Source of the DNA: Hyphomicrobium nitrativorans NL23
GTDB taxonomy: Bacteria; Pseudomonadota; Alphaproteobacteria; Rhizobiales; Hyphomicrobiaceae
Assembly: GCF_000503895.1 (NCBI RefSeq)
Contig: NC_022997.1
Coordinates: 2,483,821-2,547,820, forward strand
Reading direction: 5' to 3'
DNA: 64,000 bases
Shown here: one piece after another, positions 41,999-50,252 of the stretch
Layout: each line of letters begins with the position of its first letter
Position numbering within the stretch: the first letter of the stretch is position 1
Translations under genes and position numbers: made by a program
Notes under the pieces: model-generated
What the model was told of the DNA's origin: nothing
The model's database searches: none
The model's input: the letters and a program-made list of their open reading frames with translations, nothing else

Positions 41999-42763
41999 TC
42001 AACGAGCCAAGCCGGTGAGAAAGACGACGCCGGAATAGCCGCTGCGGATTTCGCGCTCGACGATGCCGATCGCGCGAGTCTCTATTCCTTCGGCATGCGC
42101 TGCGAAAACCTGCTCTATCCCGTCGGCTGAAAGGTTAAGCGCCGGATAGAGATAATCCGACACCAAGTAGCCTTCAGAGCGCGCCAGGAATGCGGCGGCG
42201 AGCGTCCCGCCGGGCCGCACCGACCGGGCGAAGGCTGCACACGCGGCCTCAAACTCGTCTTGCCGCTTGGTGATCGACTCGGCGCAGAAGAACATGGTCG
42301 CGGCATCCCACGCGCGCGGAGGGAGATCGAAGATCGATCCCTGCGTCACGGAGCACTTCTCCCGGAGGGCGGGAAGCGGATTGTCCGGCAGCGGGGCCGC
42401 TTCGCCGTAGGCCTCGCGCACGATGTCCCAGAAGTGCCGCCATTGCGGACGCAGACCCTCGCCGTCGAATTCGCGCTTGAGCCAGGCCACGTTGCTGCCG
42501 GAAAACTCCCACGCGGTGAGCCGGCGCGCCCGCGGGAGCGCGCAGAAGAAGGGAATGAGGTTGGGGCCTGTGCCGATATCGACGACGTCGAGGTCGTCGC
42601 CAAGCGGCCGGGCGCGTTTCAGGGCCGCGACGGCCAATTGAACGATGAGATCGTCATCGGGGTGCGGCTCGCCGTAATAGTGCTGGAAGTAAGCTTCGGA
42701 ATCGAACTCTTTCCAGGCGTAGTCCGCGTTTCCACGCCCGCTTGCTGCGTCCCGATCCTGCAT
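41999..42763 (-). CDS. SAM-dependent methyltransferase (NNMT/PNMT-like)
   Basis: A 254-residue class I methyltransferase. The SAM motif I is DVVDIGTGPNLIPFF, and the N-terminal AYFQHYYGEPHPDDD recalls the NNMT/PNMT/TEMT family, whose members methylate small amine or thiol acceptors. Motif regions WDAATMFFCAESI and VRPGGTLAAAFLARS follow. The acceptor is unknown. The stop converges with the DUF2267 gene (20 bases apart). Confidence 0.82.
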   Translation of the reverse strand: MQDRDAASGRGNADYAWKEFDSEAYFQHYYGEPHPDDDLIVQLAVAALKRARPLGDDLDVVDIGTGPNLIPFFCALPRARRLTAWEFSGSNVAWLKREFDGEGLRPQWRHFWDIVREAYGEAAPLPDNPLPALREKCSVTQGSIFDLPPRAWDAATMFFCAESITKRQDEFEAACAAFARSVRPGGTLAAAFLARSEGYLVSDYLYPALNLSADGIEQVFAAHAEGIETRAIGIVEREIRSGYSGVVFLTGLAR

Positions 42764-42833
42764 CGCCGTCCTGCCTCGCGCCGCGCGATCTCCATCGCTT
42801 GCGCTCCGAGAAGAGCCAAACCGAAACGGAAAA

Positions 42834-45146
42834 TCAAGCAGAGGCTTTCGTCGGTCCGGGCGTGTGCTCGATCAGCGCAGGCTTCGAGGGTGCGGGCCCC
42901 TGCCAGGGCTTGAACTTCTTCACCAGCGCCGAGAGCTGGTCGACCTCGACCGGGCGCGAGAAGTAAAAGCCCTGAAGCTCGGTGCACCCGAACAGGCTCA
43001 TCAACTGGGCCTGATAGTCCGTCTCCACGCCTTCCGCGACGATCTCCATGCCGAGGCCGCGCCCGAGAGAGGCCACAGACTGCACGATGGCGCGCGACGT
43101 CTCCGAACTCGACGCGTTGGCCACGAAGCTGCGGTCGATCTTGATCTTGTGGAACTTGAAGTTGCACAGGTAGAGGAGGCTTGAGTACCCCGTGCCGAAA
43201 TCGTCGAGGGCGGTCTGGAAGCCCATAGCCTGCAGCGCGTCCAGGGTCGATATGGTGGAGGCGTTGGCTTCGAGCAGCACGCCTTCCGTGATCTCCAGCA
43301 CGAAACGCTGCGGCACGAGACCATGGGCCTCGACGAGGCCCTTCATGATCTTCGGAAGATCGGTCTGGCGGAACTGAAGCGGCGACAGGTTGACGGCGAT
43401 GTCGAGATTGGGCCAGCGCTTCGCATCGCGGGCGGCGCGATCCAGCATCCAGGTGCCGAGCGTGGCCATGAAGCCCGAGTCCTCGGCAATGGGAATGAAA
43501 GTCGACGGCGGCAGCTCTCCCCGCTCAGGATGACACCACCGCAGGAGCGCCTCGGCGCCGACGATCTCGCCCGTGCGGCAGGACACGATCGGCTGGTACT
43601 GCAAGCGCAGTTCGTCCCGCTCAATGGCCGCGCGCAGATCGACCTCGATCGCGCGACGCGTTTCCACGTCGCGCGCCATATCGGCGGTGAAGAAGATGGC
43701 TCGATCCCGGCCCTGCCGCTTGGCGTCGTAGAGCGCGATGTCAGCGTGGCGCATCAACTCATCCGTCGTCGTGCCGTGGTCGGGCGCTATGGCGATGCCG
43801 ATCGAGGCTTTGACGCGCAGAGACTGGCCGTCGATGGAGAACGGCTCGGTGAAAGCCGCCGAGATCCGTTCCGCGAGATGTTTGCCGCCCTGCTCGCCCT
43901 CGGCAAGGCAGAGAATGGTGAACTCGTCGCCGCCGAAGCGGGCGATGAAGTCGCCCGCCCTCAGCCTTGAGCGTAAACGTTCCGCCACCGCGCGGACGAG
44001 TTTGTCGCCGGTCTCGTGACCGAGCGTGTCGTTGATGTCCTTGAACTTGTCGATATCGACGTAAGCCGCCACGACCCGGCGACCGTTGAGACTGAGATTG
44101 GCCTTCGCGAGCCACTGGCCGACCTTTTCGAGCATGTGCATCCGGTTCGGCAGTCCGGAGAGAGCGTCATGCCTTGAGGCATGGCGCGATTTGGCCTCGC
44201 GTTGGGCCAGTTCCTCGGAAGCGCGCCGCAGACGCTTGAACATCTGATTGGAGAGAATGCCCGCGCCGAACACGCCGCACGCGACGAGCGGCAGGATCAC
44301 CGACAACAGAATGTGGCCAGGACGGCGCGTCGTCCATGACAGATAGCCGGCATGCTTGCCGTCGTCGCCCACGAACGGCTCGGATAGCACGCTGCTCTTC
44401 GCCGCCGCATGGGGCGACAACTCCAGATCCGACAGCAAAATGGAGCGCGCTATCTTGGAGATGAATTCTTCCTTGATGTACACGACCCCGACAAGAAGCT
44501 TCGGTGTGCCCTTGAGCAAGGCCATCTCGATGTTGGGAACGATCGAAATGGCGCCCACCACCGCGGGTCGATCCCCCACGGTTACGATGTGGCCCGCCCA
44601 TCGGGCGATGTCGGCAGCCGGCGAAAGAGTCCGGTAGTCGCTCTGCGTCCTGCCGAATTCATCCGGACGCTCCTTCAGCCCCGAGTCTTCCGGGCGACCG
44701 CGCACCTCGGCAACGACGGGCGACAACTCGGCACGCCGCAGATCATAAGCGCCAGGCTCTGCCCGCGCGCCGTTTTTGTAGGCGTAGATCGGGCGATCGT
44801 TTCCGTCGAGCACGTACACTTCGTCGTGGCCGTAGGTCTCCGTGAGAAACAGACCAAATTCCGTGTCGGCAAAGTGAAGATCAACCGTGTCGCCGCCGAT
44901 CCTCGTTACGGCTTCGTCCCACCAGGCCACGCTCTTCAACCCGTCGAGGACACTCCCGACGCTCTTGTTGATCGCGTTTTCGAGCAGCGCACGCTCCGTC
45001 TCGGTTGCGGCGCGGTTCGCTGACCAACCTGCGAATGCAACGATTGCGAGCAAAAGTATTCCGAAGAAAGTGATTGCGCTTCGGATGCCCACCATCAGCC
45101 GGCGGAGATCATCCTCGTAAGGTCGCGTTGTATCCACCGAAAACAT
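42834..45146 (-). CDS. CHASE4-GGDEF-EAL membrane protein (c-di-GMP turnover)
   Basis: A 770-residue inner-membrane protein. A transmembrane helix (ITFFGILLLAIVAFAGW) precedes a periplasmic CHASE4 sensor with SVAWWDEAVTRIGG and FLTETYGHDEVYVLDG, and a second helix (LLSVILPLVACGVFGAG) leads to GGDEF with RFGGDEFTIL and EAL with GAEALLRWCHPE, NLSPLQFRQ, LEITEGVLLE, DDFGTGYSSLLYL and KIDRSFV. Both domains carry their catalytic motifs. I start at ATG 45,146; a GTG nine codons earlier is in frame. It should sense a periplasmic signal and adjust c-di-GMP. Confidence 0.9.
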   Translation of the reverse strand: MFSVDTTRPYEDDLRRLMVGIRSAITFFGILLLAIVAFAGWSANRAATETERALLENAINKSVGSVLDGLKSVAWWDEAVTRIGGDTVDLHFADTEFGLFLTETYGHDEVYVLDGNDRPIYAYKNGARAEPGAYDLRRAELSPVVAEVRGRPEDSGLKERPDEFGRTQSDYRTLSPAADIARWAGHIVTVGDRPAVVGAISIVPNIEMALLKGTPKLLVGVVYIKEEFISKIARSILLSDLELSPHAAAKSSVLSEPFVGDDGKHAGYLSWTTRRPGHILLSVILPLVACGVFGAGILSNQMFKRLRRASEELAQREAKSRHASRHDALSGLPNRMHMLEKVGQWLAKANLSLNGRRVVAAYVDIDKFKDINDTLGHETGDKLVRAVAERLRSRLRAGDFIARFGGDEFTILCLAEGEQGGKHLAERISAAFTEPFSIDGQSLRVKASIGIAIAPDHGTTTDELMRHADIALYDAKRQGRDRAIFFTADMARDVETRRAIEVDLRAAIERDELRLQYQPIVSCRTGEIVGAEALLRWCHPERGELPPSTFIPIAEDSGFMATLGTWMLDRAARDAKRWPNLDIAVNLSPLQFRQTDLPKIMKGLVEAHGLVPQRFVLEITEGVLLEANASTISTLDALQAMGFQTALDDFGTGYSSLLYLCNFKFHKIKIDRSFVANASSSETSRAIVQSVASLGRGLGMEIVAEGVETDYQAQLMSLFGCTELQGFYFSRPVEVDQLSALVKKFKPWQGPAPSKPALIEHTPGPTKASA

Positions 45147-45384
45147 TTGAGGAATACACCCTTTACGGATCACCGGAAAATCCTAGTGCTTAAGCATTTA
45201 CAGACCCCTCAAAGGCGTACCCGCATTCTTCTTCTTTTAAACTACGTTTAATATTGGATTCGCCCCTGTGCCAAAACTGCACAACGTCTATTAATGATTG
45301 ATTTTTACCCATTAACGCTTTATTAAGCACTCATATGAGGCGTCCCGGCCTCGATGCTTTGCTGCAGAGGACGCGGCGTGGTTC

Positions 45385-46134
45385 ATGAGTACTCCTCCCC
45401 TCGTCATTCGTACCCGTGCCGACAGGCCAGACCTGAGAAAGGCCGCGCTCTCAATCGAGCAAGCGGCCTGGGGAGAGTTAGGATACCTGAACTATACTCG
45501 GGCCCATTACGAGCTTTACGCCGACTTGCTTGAGCAATACGCCGACTACCAGCTCTGCCTCGTCAATGAAGAGACGGGGTATCCCGTCGCGGTCGCCAAT
45601 TGCGTCCCCGTTCCTTGCTCCGGGCCCGACGACCTGCCGCCGGAAGGGTGGGATTGGCTGCTCGAAACCGCTGCGAAGCCGAAGGGTCCCCACAATATGC
45701 TGGGGGCGCTTGCGATCTCTGTCCCCGCCATCCATCGGTCGAAGGGCTATGCGCGAAAAATGATCCGCGCGCTCCTCGATCTTGCCGAGGCGAAAGGCCT
45801 GCATGGGCTGGTGGCCCCGGTTCGTCCGTCGGCGAAAGCGCATCATCCGTGGGTGTCCATCGACGACTACATCTCGTGGACCGATCACGAAGGGCGCATT
45901 TACGATCCGTGGCTCCGAAGTCACCTGTCGTCGGGCGGCAAGCTGGTCGGTCCCTGCGAGCGGTCGATGGTGGTTCATGAGCCGCTTCCCTTTTGGGAGA
46001 CGTGGGCCAAGCAGACGTTCGACGAGACGGGGGCTTATGTCCTGGACGGCGTCTTGACGCCTGTGGAAATCGACGTTGCCTGCCAGTACGGCCGCTACGA
46101 AGAACCGAACGTCTGGGTCGCGTACGCCGCTTAG
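45385..46134 (+). CDS. GNAT-fold acyltransferase-like protein
   Basis: A 249-residue protein with a GNAT acetyl-CoA site pattern (ISVPAIHRSKGYARKMIRALLDLAEAKGL, the A-motif Gly-rich turn) after a mixed alpha/beta N-terminal part (LGYLNYTRAHYELYADLLEQY, then GYPVAVANCVPVP). The C-terminal half (DHEGRIYDPWLRSHLSSGGK) is not part of a minimal GNAT. The acceptor is unknown. The start ATG follows an AT-rich leader. It is monocistronic. Confidence 0.72.
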   Translation: MSTPPLVIRTRADRPDLRKAALSIEQAAWGELGYLNYTRAHYELYADLLEQYADYQLCLVNEETGYPVAVANCVPVPCSGPDDLPPEGWDWLLETAAKPKGPHNMLGALAISVPAIHRSKGYARKMIRALLDLAEAKGLHGLVAPVRPSAKAHHPWVSIDDYISWTDHEGRIYDPWLRSHLSSGGKLVGPCERSMVVHEPLPFWETWAKQTFDETGAYVLDGVLTPVEIDVACQYGRYEEPNVWVAYAA

Positions 46135-46562
46135 GCCTCCTGCCCGTCTGCTTCTCGAACCGCGCGCGCGTCCGGCATTTTCGCGGCCGATATTTCGCCG
46201 GGGCGTCGCAAGTGTTGCCTCTGCTTATCCCTCACGCTTAATCCTTCGCGCTCCGGCAGTGCGGTCCACACCTGAGGCTGCCCATTCCGGCATCGGCCGA
46301 CGGGTTGCTGTCTCTCCCTGACGCCAGCACCCGCCGTGGTGCGGGCCGCAGATGCAACGGCTCGACCCGAGCGAGCGTCGCGATACCTCATCGAGCCCTG
46401 TGAGCCCCTCGTGAACCCGCCCGATCGCCCCGGAATTGGGCAAGACAGTTGCACACCTGCCCCATGATTATGTTTTAGAGTACGAATCGTGGGTTTCGTC
46501 ATACCTCGGTGCCATCGAGCGCAAACACTTAAGAAGACGACACCCGGGGAGGAAAGAGATCG
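46135..46562. other. Intergenic region before the mla operon
   Basis: No supported gene in about 430 bases. It should carry the mlaE promoter; a GGAGGAAAG ribosome-binding site lies directly before the mlaE ATG. Confidence 0.45.
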
Positions 46563-47699
46563 ATGGCCGCGCCGCCTTCGCTATCCGCAAGGGCCGTACC
46601 GGACGGGGTTGAACTCGCGGCAGAGGGCGCGTGGACGGTTTCCCACGCCAAGAGCCTCGACGGGCTTGTGGACAAGGCCGCGCGTGAGACGCCGCCGAAC
46701 CGGCCGCTCACCATCGCCTTGCACCGCATCACCGCCCTCGACACTTACGGCGCGTGGTTGATCGAGCGCCTCGTGCGTGCGCGCAGCAACGCATCCGGCG
46801 GCACCCGCGTCGACGGGCTGCCCGAACGCTACCAGAGCCTCTACGACAAGATCCGCGGAACCGAACACGACGCGGCTCCCGTGCCGAAAGAGCAGAACAC
46901 TCTCGTGGCGCAGGTGGAAGCGCTTGGAGAGGCTACCGGCCGCTTCGGCCGGCAGCTTCTCGCCTTCACGGCCATGCTGGGTGCGATCTTCGCGTCGCTT
47001 GGGCGCGTGCTGACCGACCCGAAGAGCTTCCGTTTCACCTCGACCGTGCATCACCTGGACCGCGTCTGCTGGCAAGCCGTGCCGATCATGCTGCTGATTA
47101 CGTTCCTGATCGGCGCGATCATCGCTCAGCAGGGCTTCTTCCATTTCCGGAAGTTCGGCGCGGATGCCTACGTAGTGGACATGGTGGGCATCCTCGTGCT
47201 GCGCGAGATCGGCGTTCTCATCGTTGCGATCATGATCGCGGGACGATCGGGCAGCGCGTATACGGCCGAGCTCGGCTCCATGAAGATGCGAGAGGAGATC
47301 GACGCACTGCGCACCATGGGGCGCGATCCCATGGATGTGCTGATCCTGCCGCGCATCGTGGCCCTCGTGATCGCACTGCCGATCCTGACCTTCCTCGGGG
47401 CCATGAGCGCGCTTTACGGCGGCGGGCTGGTGGCCTGGGCCTACGGCGGCATGAGCCCCGACATCTACATCGAGCGGCTGCGCGAAGCCGTTTCGATCAC
47501 GCACTTCCAAGTCGGCATGATCAAGGCCCCCTTCATGGCGCTGATCATCGGAGCGGTAGCCTGCGCGCAGGGTCTCGCGGTGAAGGGAAGCGCGGAATCG
47601 CTGGGGCTCGAAACCACGTCGTCCGTGGTGAAGTCGATCTTCCTCGTCATCGTGCTCGACGGTCTCTTCGCCGTCTTCTTTGCCTCGGTGGACATGTAA
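46563..47699 (+). CDS. mlaE: Lipid-transport ABC permease MlaE with N-terminal STAS domain
   Basis: A 378-residue permease. The first 95 or so residues form a STAS-like domain (GVELAAEGAWTVSHAKSLDGL, ALHRITALDTYGAWLIERL); a linker follows, then the MlaE/YrbE permease with five or so helices and the conserved GRSGSAYTAELGSMKMREEIDAL block. MlaE is the membrane part of the phospholipid transporter that works with MlaF and MlaD to keep outer-membrane lipid asymmetry. The fused STAS domain takes the place of the separate MlaB protein of E. coli. The gene is followed after three bases by mlaF. Confidence 0.92.
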   Translation: MAAPPSLSARAVPDGVELAAEGAWTVSHAKSLDGLVDKAARETPPNRPLTIALHRITALDTYGAWLIERLVRARSNASGGTRVDGLPERYQSLYDKIRGTEHDAAPVPKEQNTLVAQVEALGEATGRFGRQLLAFTAMLGAIFASLGRVLTDPKSFRFTSTVHHLDRVCWQAVPIMLLITFLIGAIIAQQGFFHFRKFGADAYVVDMVGILVLREIGVLIVAIMIAGRSGSAYTAELGSMKMREEIDALRTMGRDPMDVLILPRIVALVIALPILTFLGAMSALYGGGLVAWAYGGMSPDIYIERLREAVSITHFQVGMIKAPFMALIIGAVACAQGLAVKGSAESLGLETTSSVVKSIFLVIVLDGLFAVFFASVDM

Positions 47700-47702
47700 G
47701 GC

Positions 47703-48485
47703 ATGAACGGGGACCCCATCATCGACGTTCGGGATCTGGTGGTCGGCTTCGGCCCCCGCACCGTGCTCGACGGCGTTTCTTTCGACGTGAAGCGGGGCGA
47801 AATCTTCGGTTTCGTCGGCGGATCGGGCAGCGGCAAGTCCGTGCTGCTGCGGACGATCATCGGCCTCATTCCGCGCCGGGCGGGCTCCATCGAGGTGCTC
47901 GGTACGCGCCTCGACCAGGCGACGGACGAACAGCGCCAAAGCGTCGAGCGGCGATGGGGCGTGCTGTTCCAGCAGGGCGCGCTGTTCTCGTCGCTGACGG
48001 CGCTGCAGAACGTGCAGTTTCCCATGCGCGAATATCTGGATCTGCCACAGCGGCTGATGGACGAGATGGCGGCTGCGAAGCTCGACATGGTGGGCTTCCG
48101 CCGGGCCGATCATCACAAGATGCCGTCCGAGCTTTCCGGCGGCATGACCAAGCGCGTGGCGCTGGCGCGTGCGCTCGCACTGGATCCCGATCTCGTGTTC
48201 CTCGACGAGCCGACGAGCGGCCTCGATCCCATTTCGGCCGGCGACTTCGACACGCTGATCCGGACGCTTCAGCGGACGCTGGGGCTCACGGTTTTCATGA
48301 TCACCCACGATCTCGAAAGCCTGCATACGATTGCCGACCGGGTGGGCGCGCTCGCGGACGGACGCGTGGTCGCCACCGGCTCGATAGCCGACATGCTGGC
48401 CTCCGATCATCCGTGGGTCAGCACCTATTTTCGCGGGCGCCGCGCCTCGGCGCTCACCTCCCGTCTTGCCAATTCAGAGCCTTGA
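47703..48485 (+). CDS. mlaF: Lipid-transport ABC ATPase MlaF
   Basis: A 260-residue ABC ATPase. Walker A is GGSGSGKS (residues 39-46), the Q-loop is FQQGALFSSL, the signature is ELSGGMTKRVALARAL, and Walker B is LVFLDEPTSGLD followed by the H-loop ITHD. It powers the MlaE permease on the cytoplasmic side. It is the second gene of a compact operon (three bases after mlaE and 12 bases before mlaD). Confidence 0.93.
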   Translation: MNGDPIIDVRDLVVGFGPRTVLDGVSFDVKRGEIFGFVGGSGSGKSVLLRTIIGLIPRRAGSIEVLGTRLDQATDEQRQSVERRWGVLFQQGALFSSLTALQNVQFPMREYLDLPQRLMDEMAAAKLDMVGFRRADHHKMPSELSGGMTKRVALARALALDPDLVFLDEPTSGLDPISAGDFDTLIRTLQRTLGLTVFMITHDLESLHTIADRVGALADGRVVATGSIADMLASDHPWVSTYFRGRRASALTSRLANSEP

Positions 48486-48497
48486 GGCACGAGAAAC

Positions 48498-49712
48498 ATG
48501 GAAACGAAGGCGCGCTATCTCCTGGTCGGGTCCTTTGTGCTCGCGGCAACGCTCGCAATTTTCGCATTCATCTACTGGCTGCATAACACCGGCGGTCTTG
48601 GCGAACGGGAGCGCTATCGCATCCGCTTCGAAGCGCCCGTCTCGGGTCTGCTGAAGGGATCGAGCGTGCTCTTCAACGGCATCCGCGTGGGCGAAGTGAC
48701 GGAAATCTCGCTGTCGCCCGATGCGCCGAAGGACGTCAACGTGACGATCGCCGTCGATCCAGCGACGCCCATCCGTTACGATACGGTCGTGAGCGTCGAT
48801 TTCCAGGGGCTCACGGGCGCGCCCGTCATCGGTCTTACCGGGGGCGAAGCGGATGCGGCGATGATCGGCGGCGCCGAGGGCGATATCCCGCAGCTCACCG
48901 CAAGCCCCGATGCGAGCCTCAGCCTCACGCAGTCTGCGCGAGGGACACTGCAACGGCTCGACAAGATCATGGACGAGAACAGCACGGCGCTGAAGGAGGC
49001 GATCTCGGGATTCAGTGCGTTTGCCAGTGTGCTGTCGCGCAACTCGGAGCGCATCGACGGTATTCTGGCGGGGCTCGAACGCTTTGCAGGCGGCGGTGCC
49101 GCAAAGCCCGGCATCTATACGCTGACGGCCTTCGACAAAGCGCTGTGCGACGCGCCAACGCAGCCGCAGCTCGCCATTCCCGAGCCCACAGCTCCGATGG
49201 CCTTCAACTCAGACCGCGTGGTGGTGATGGGCGATCCGCCTGCGGATGCACCGTTCGCGCAAGCGCAGTTCACGGACAACGCGCCGGCCGTCATCCAAGG
49301 CAAGCTGATCGAAAGCCTGGAGCGCACGAAGTGCTTTTCGGCCGTCGGACGGCCTGCGTTCGACTCGCCCGACGCCAGCGCACAACTTCAGGCGGAAGTC
49401 CGTCAGTTCGCGGTCACAATGACGCCATCGCCAACGGCGGCCGTGGAACTCGCGCTCAAGATCGCAAGTCCGGGCGGAAAAATTACGGAGCAGCGCGTGT
49501 TCAAAGCAAGCGCCCCGCTTCCGGAGGCGAATTCGCAATCGGCGGTGAACGCGCTCGATGCGGCCTTCGGAAAGATCCTGGCGGCGGCTGTGCCGTGGCT
49601 TTCGACGCTCGCCATCGAGGCGGCGCCGGCAAAGGCCGACGACGGCGATTTTCCGGATTTCCCAGAGCCTCCGCCGGCGGAACCGGCCGCGCCGGAGCCG
49701 CCGGCTCCCTAG
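48498..49712 (+). CDS. mlaD: MlaD-type MCE protein fused to a PqiC-like auxiliary domain
   Basis: A 404-residue protein anchored by an N-terminal helix (LLVGSFVLAATLAIFAFIYWL). The MCE domain (YRIRFEAPVSGLLKGSSVLFNGIRVGEV, VSVDFQGLTGAPVIGL) forms the lipid-binding hexamer ring. After a helical linker (LDKIMDENSTALKEAISGF) comes a second domain starting YTLTAFDKALCDAPTQPQ and QLAIPEPTAPMAFNSDRVVV, which resembles the ABC-transporter auxiliary (PqiC/LptE-like) lipoproteins usually encoded separately. The tail is Pro/Glu/Ala-rich. The protein may span from the inner membrane toward the outer membrane in one chain. The second-domain assignment is by pattern only. Confidence 0.82.
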   Translation: METKARYLLVGSFVLAATLAIFAFIYWLHNTGGLGERERYRIRFEAPVSGLLKGSSVLFNGIRVGEVTEISLSPDAPKDVNVTIAVDPATPIRYDTVVSVDFQGLTGAPVIGLTGGEADAAMIGGAEGDIPQLTASPDASLSLTQSARGTLQRLDKIMDENSTALKEAISGFSAFASVLSRNSERIDGILAGLERFAGGGAAKPGIYTLTAFDKALCDAPTQPQLAIPEPTAPMAFNSDRVVVMGDPPADAPFAQAQFTDNAPAVIQGKLIESLERTKCFSAVGRPAFDSPDASAQLQAEVRQFAVTMTPSPTAAVELALKIASPGGKITEQRVFKASAPLPEANSQSAVNALDAAFGKILAAAVPWLSTLAIEAAPAKADDGDFPDFPEPPPAEPAAPEPPAP

Positions 49713-49780
49713 AGTCGGCTTAGATGGAACCGGGGCTTCCCCCCCCCCTCACCCGGCCTCCTCGCTTCGCTCGAAAGCCG

Positions 49781-49803
49781 ACCTCTCCCCGCCGGGGAGA
49801 GGT
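49781..49803. repeat. Palindromic intergenic repeat (CCTCTCCCC type)
   Basis: ACCTCTCCCC and GGGGAGAGGT form a perfect 10-bp stem around GCC, preceded by a C-rich tract. Similar pyrimidine-rich palindromes occur at 60,473-60,594. This is a typical intergenic palindromic repeat and may also end the mla transcript. Confidence 0.6.
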
Positions 49804-49826
49804 GAAGTGGGCGGCTTATCCGCGGG

Positions 49827-50117
49827 TCAATCCATGTCCGAATAGCGGGTGCTCCCGCGGCGGAACATCTTCGTGTATCCGGTCACGTAGGCGATGAGCC
49901 AAAGAGCGGCGGCCAGCGGAACGGCGACGGCCAGCACCATCAGCACCGTCATGGCGAGACCCAGCGCCACCGCGAGTCCGACAAGCACCATCAATGCCAC
50001 CACGAGGTAGCCAGCACCCATGGCGACCCAGCGGCGCCAACCGCTGAGTTGTTCGGTGGTTTCGGTGTTGCCATGCCTGTCGATGACGATAACCGGGGGC
50101 TCACGCCGGGGGCTCAT
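49827..50117 (-). CDS. Small membrane protein, unknown
   Basis: A 96-residue protein with a basic head (SPRREPPVIVIDRHGN), a short soluble part and two adjacent hydrophobic helices (AMGAGYLVVALMVLVGLAVALGL and MTVLMVLAVAVPLAAALWLIAYV), then a basic tail (TGYTKMFRRGSTRYSD). No family is recognised. It lies downstream of cckA on the same strand, separated by a clear terminator, so it probably has its own promoter. Confidence 0.6.
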   Translation of the reverse strand: MSPRREPPVIVIDRHGNTETTEQLSGWRRWVAMGAGYLVVALMVLVGLAVALGLAMTVLMVLAVAVPLAAALWLIAYVTGYTKMFRRGSTRYSDMD

Positions 50118-50182
50118 AAGGTTCGCTCCAAAGATGCCTCAGCTTCACAGCCGTGCCGGGCCGTTCGGCATTTCCCCTATCA

Positions 50183-50226
50183 TATAGAAAGAAAGGCCGC
50201 GGGCGCGAGGGGTGCGCCGCGGCCTT
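50183..50226 (-). terminator. Terminator of cckA
   Basis: A perfect 10-bp stem (AAGGCCGCGG at 50,193-50,202 with CCGCGGCCTT at 50,217-50,226) is followed, on the minus strand, by a T-rich stretch (TTTCTTTC). It stands right after the cckA stop. Confidence 0.82.
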
Positions 50227-50252
50227 GTAACTTCGGAACCGCGGCAAGTCCG

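Noticed and set aside
46581-48410. Minus-strand frame of about 600 codons opposite mlaE/mlaF
   Set aside because: Antisense to two well-supported ABC transporter genes; composition is His/Arg/Asp-rich without motifs.
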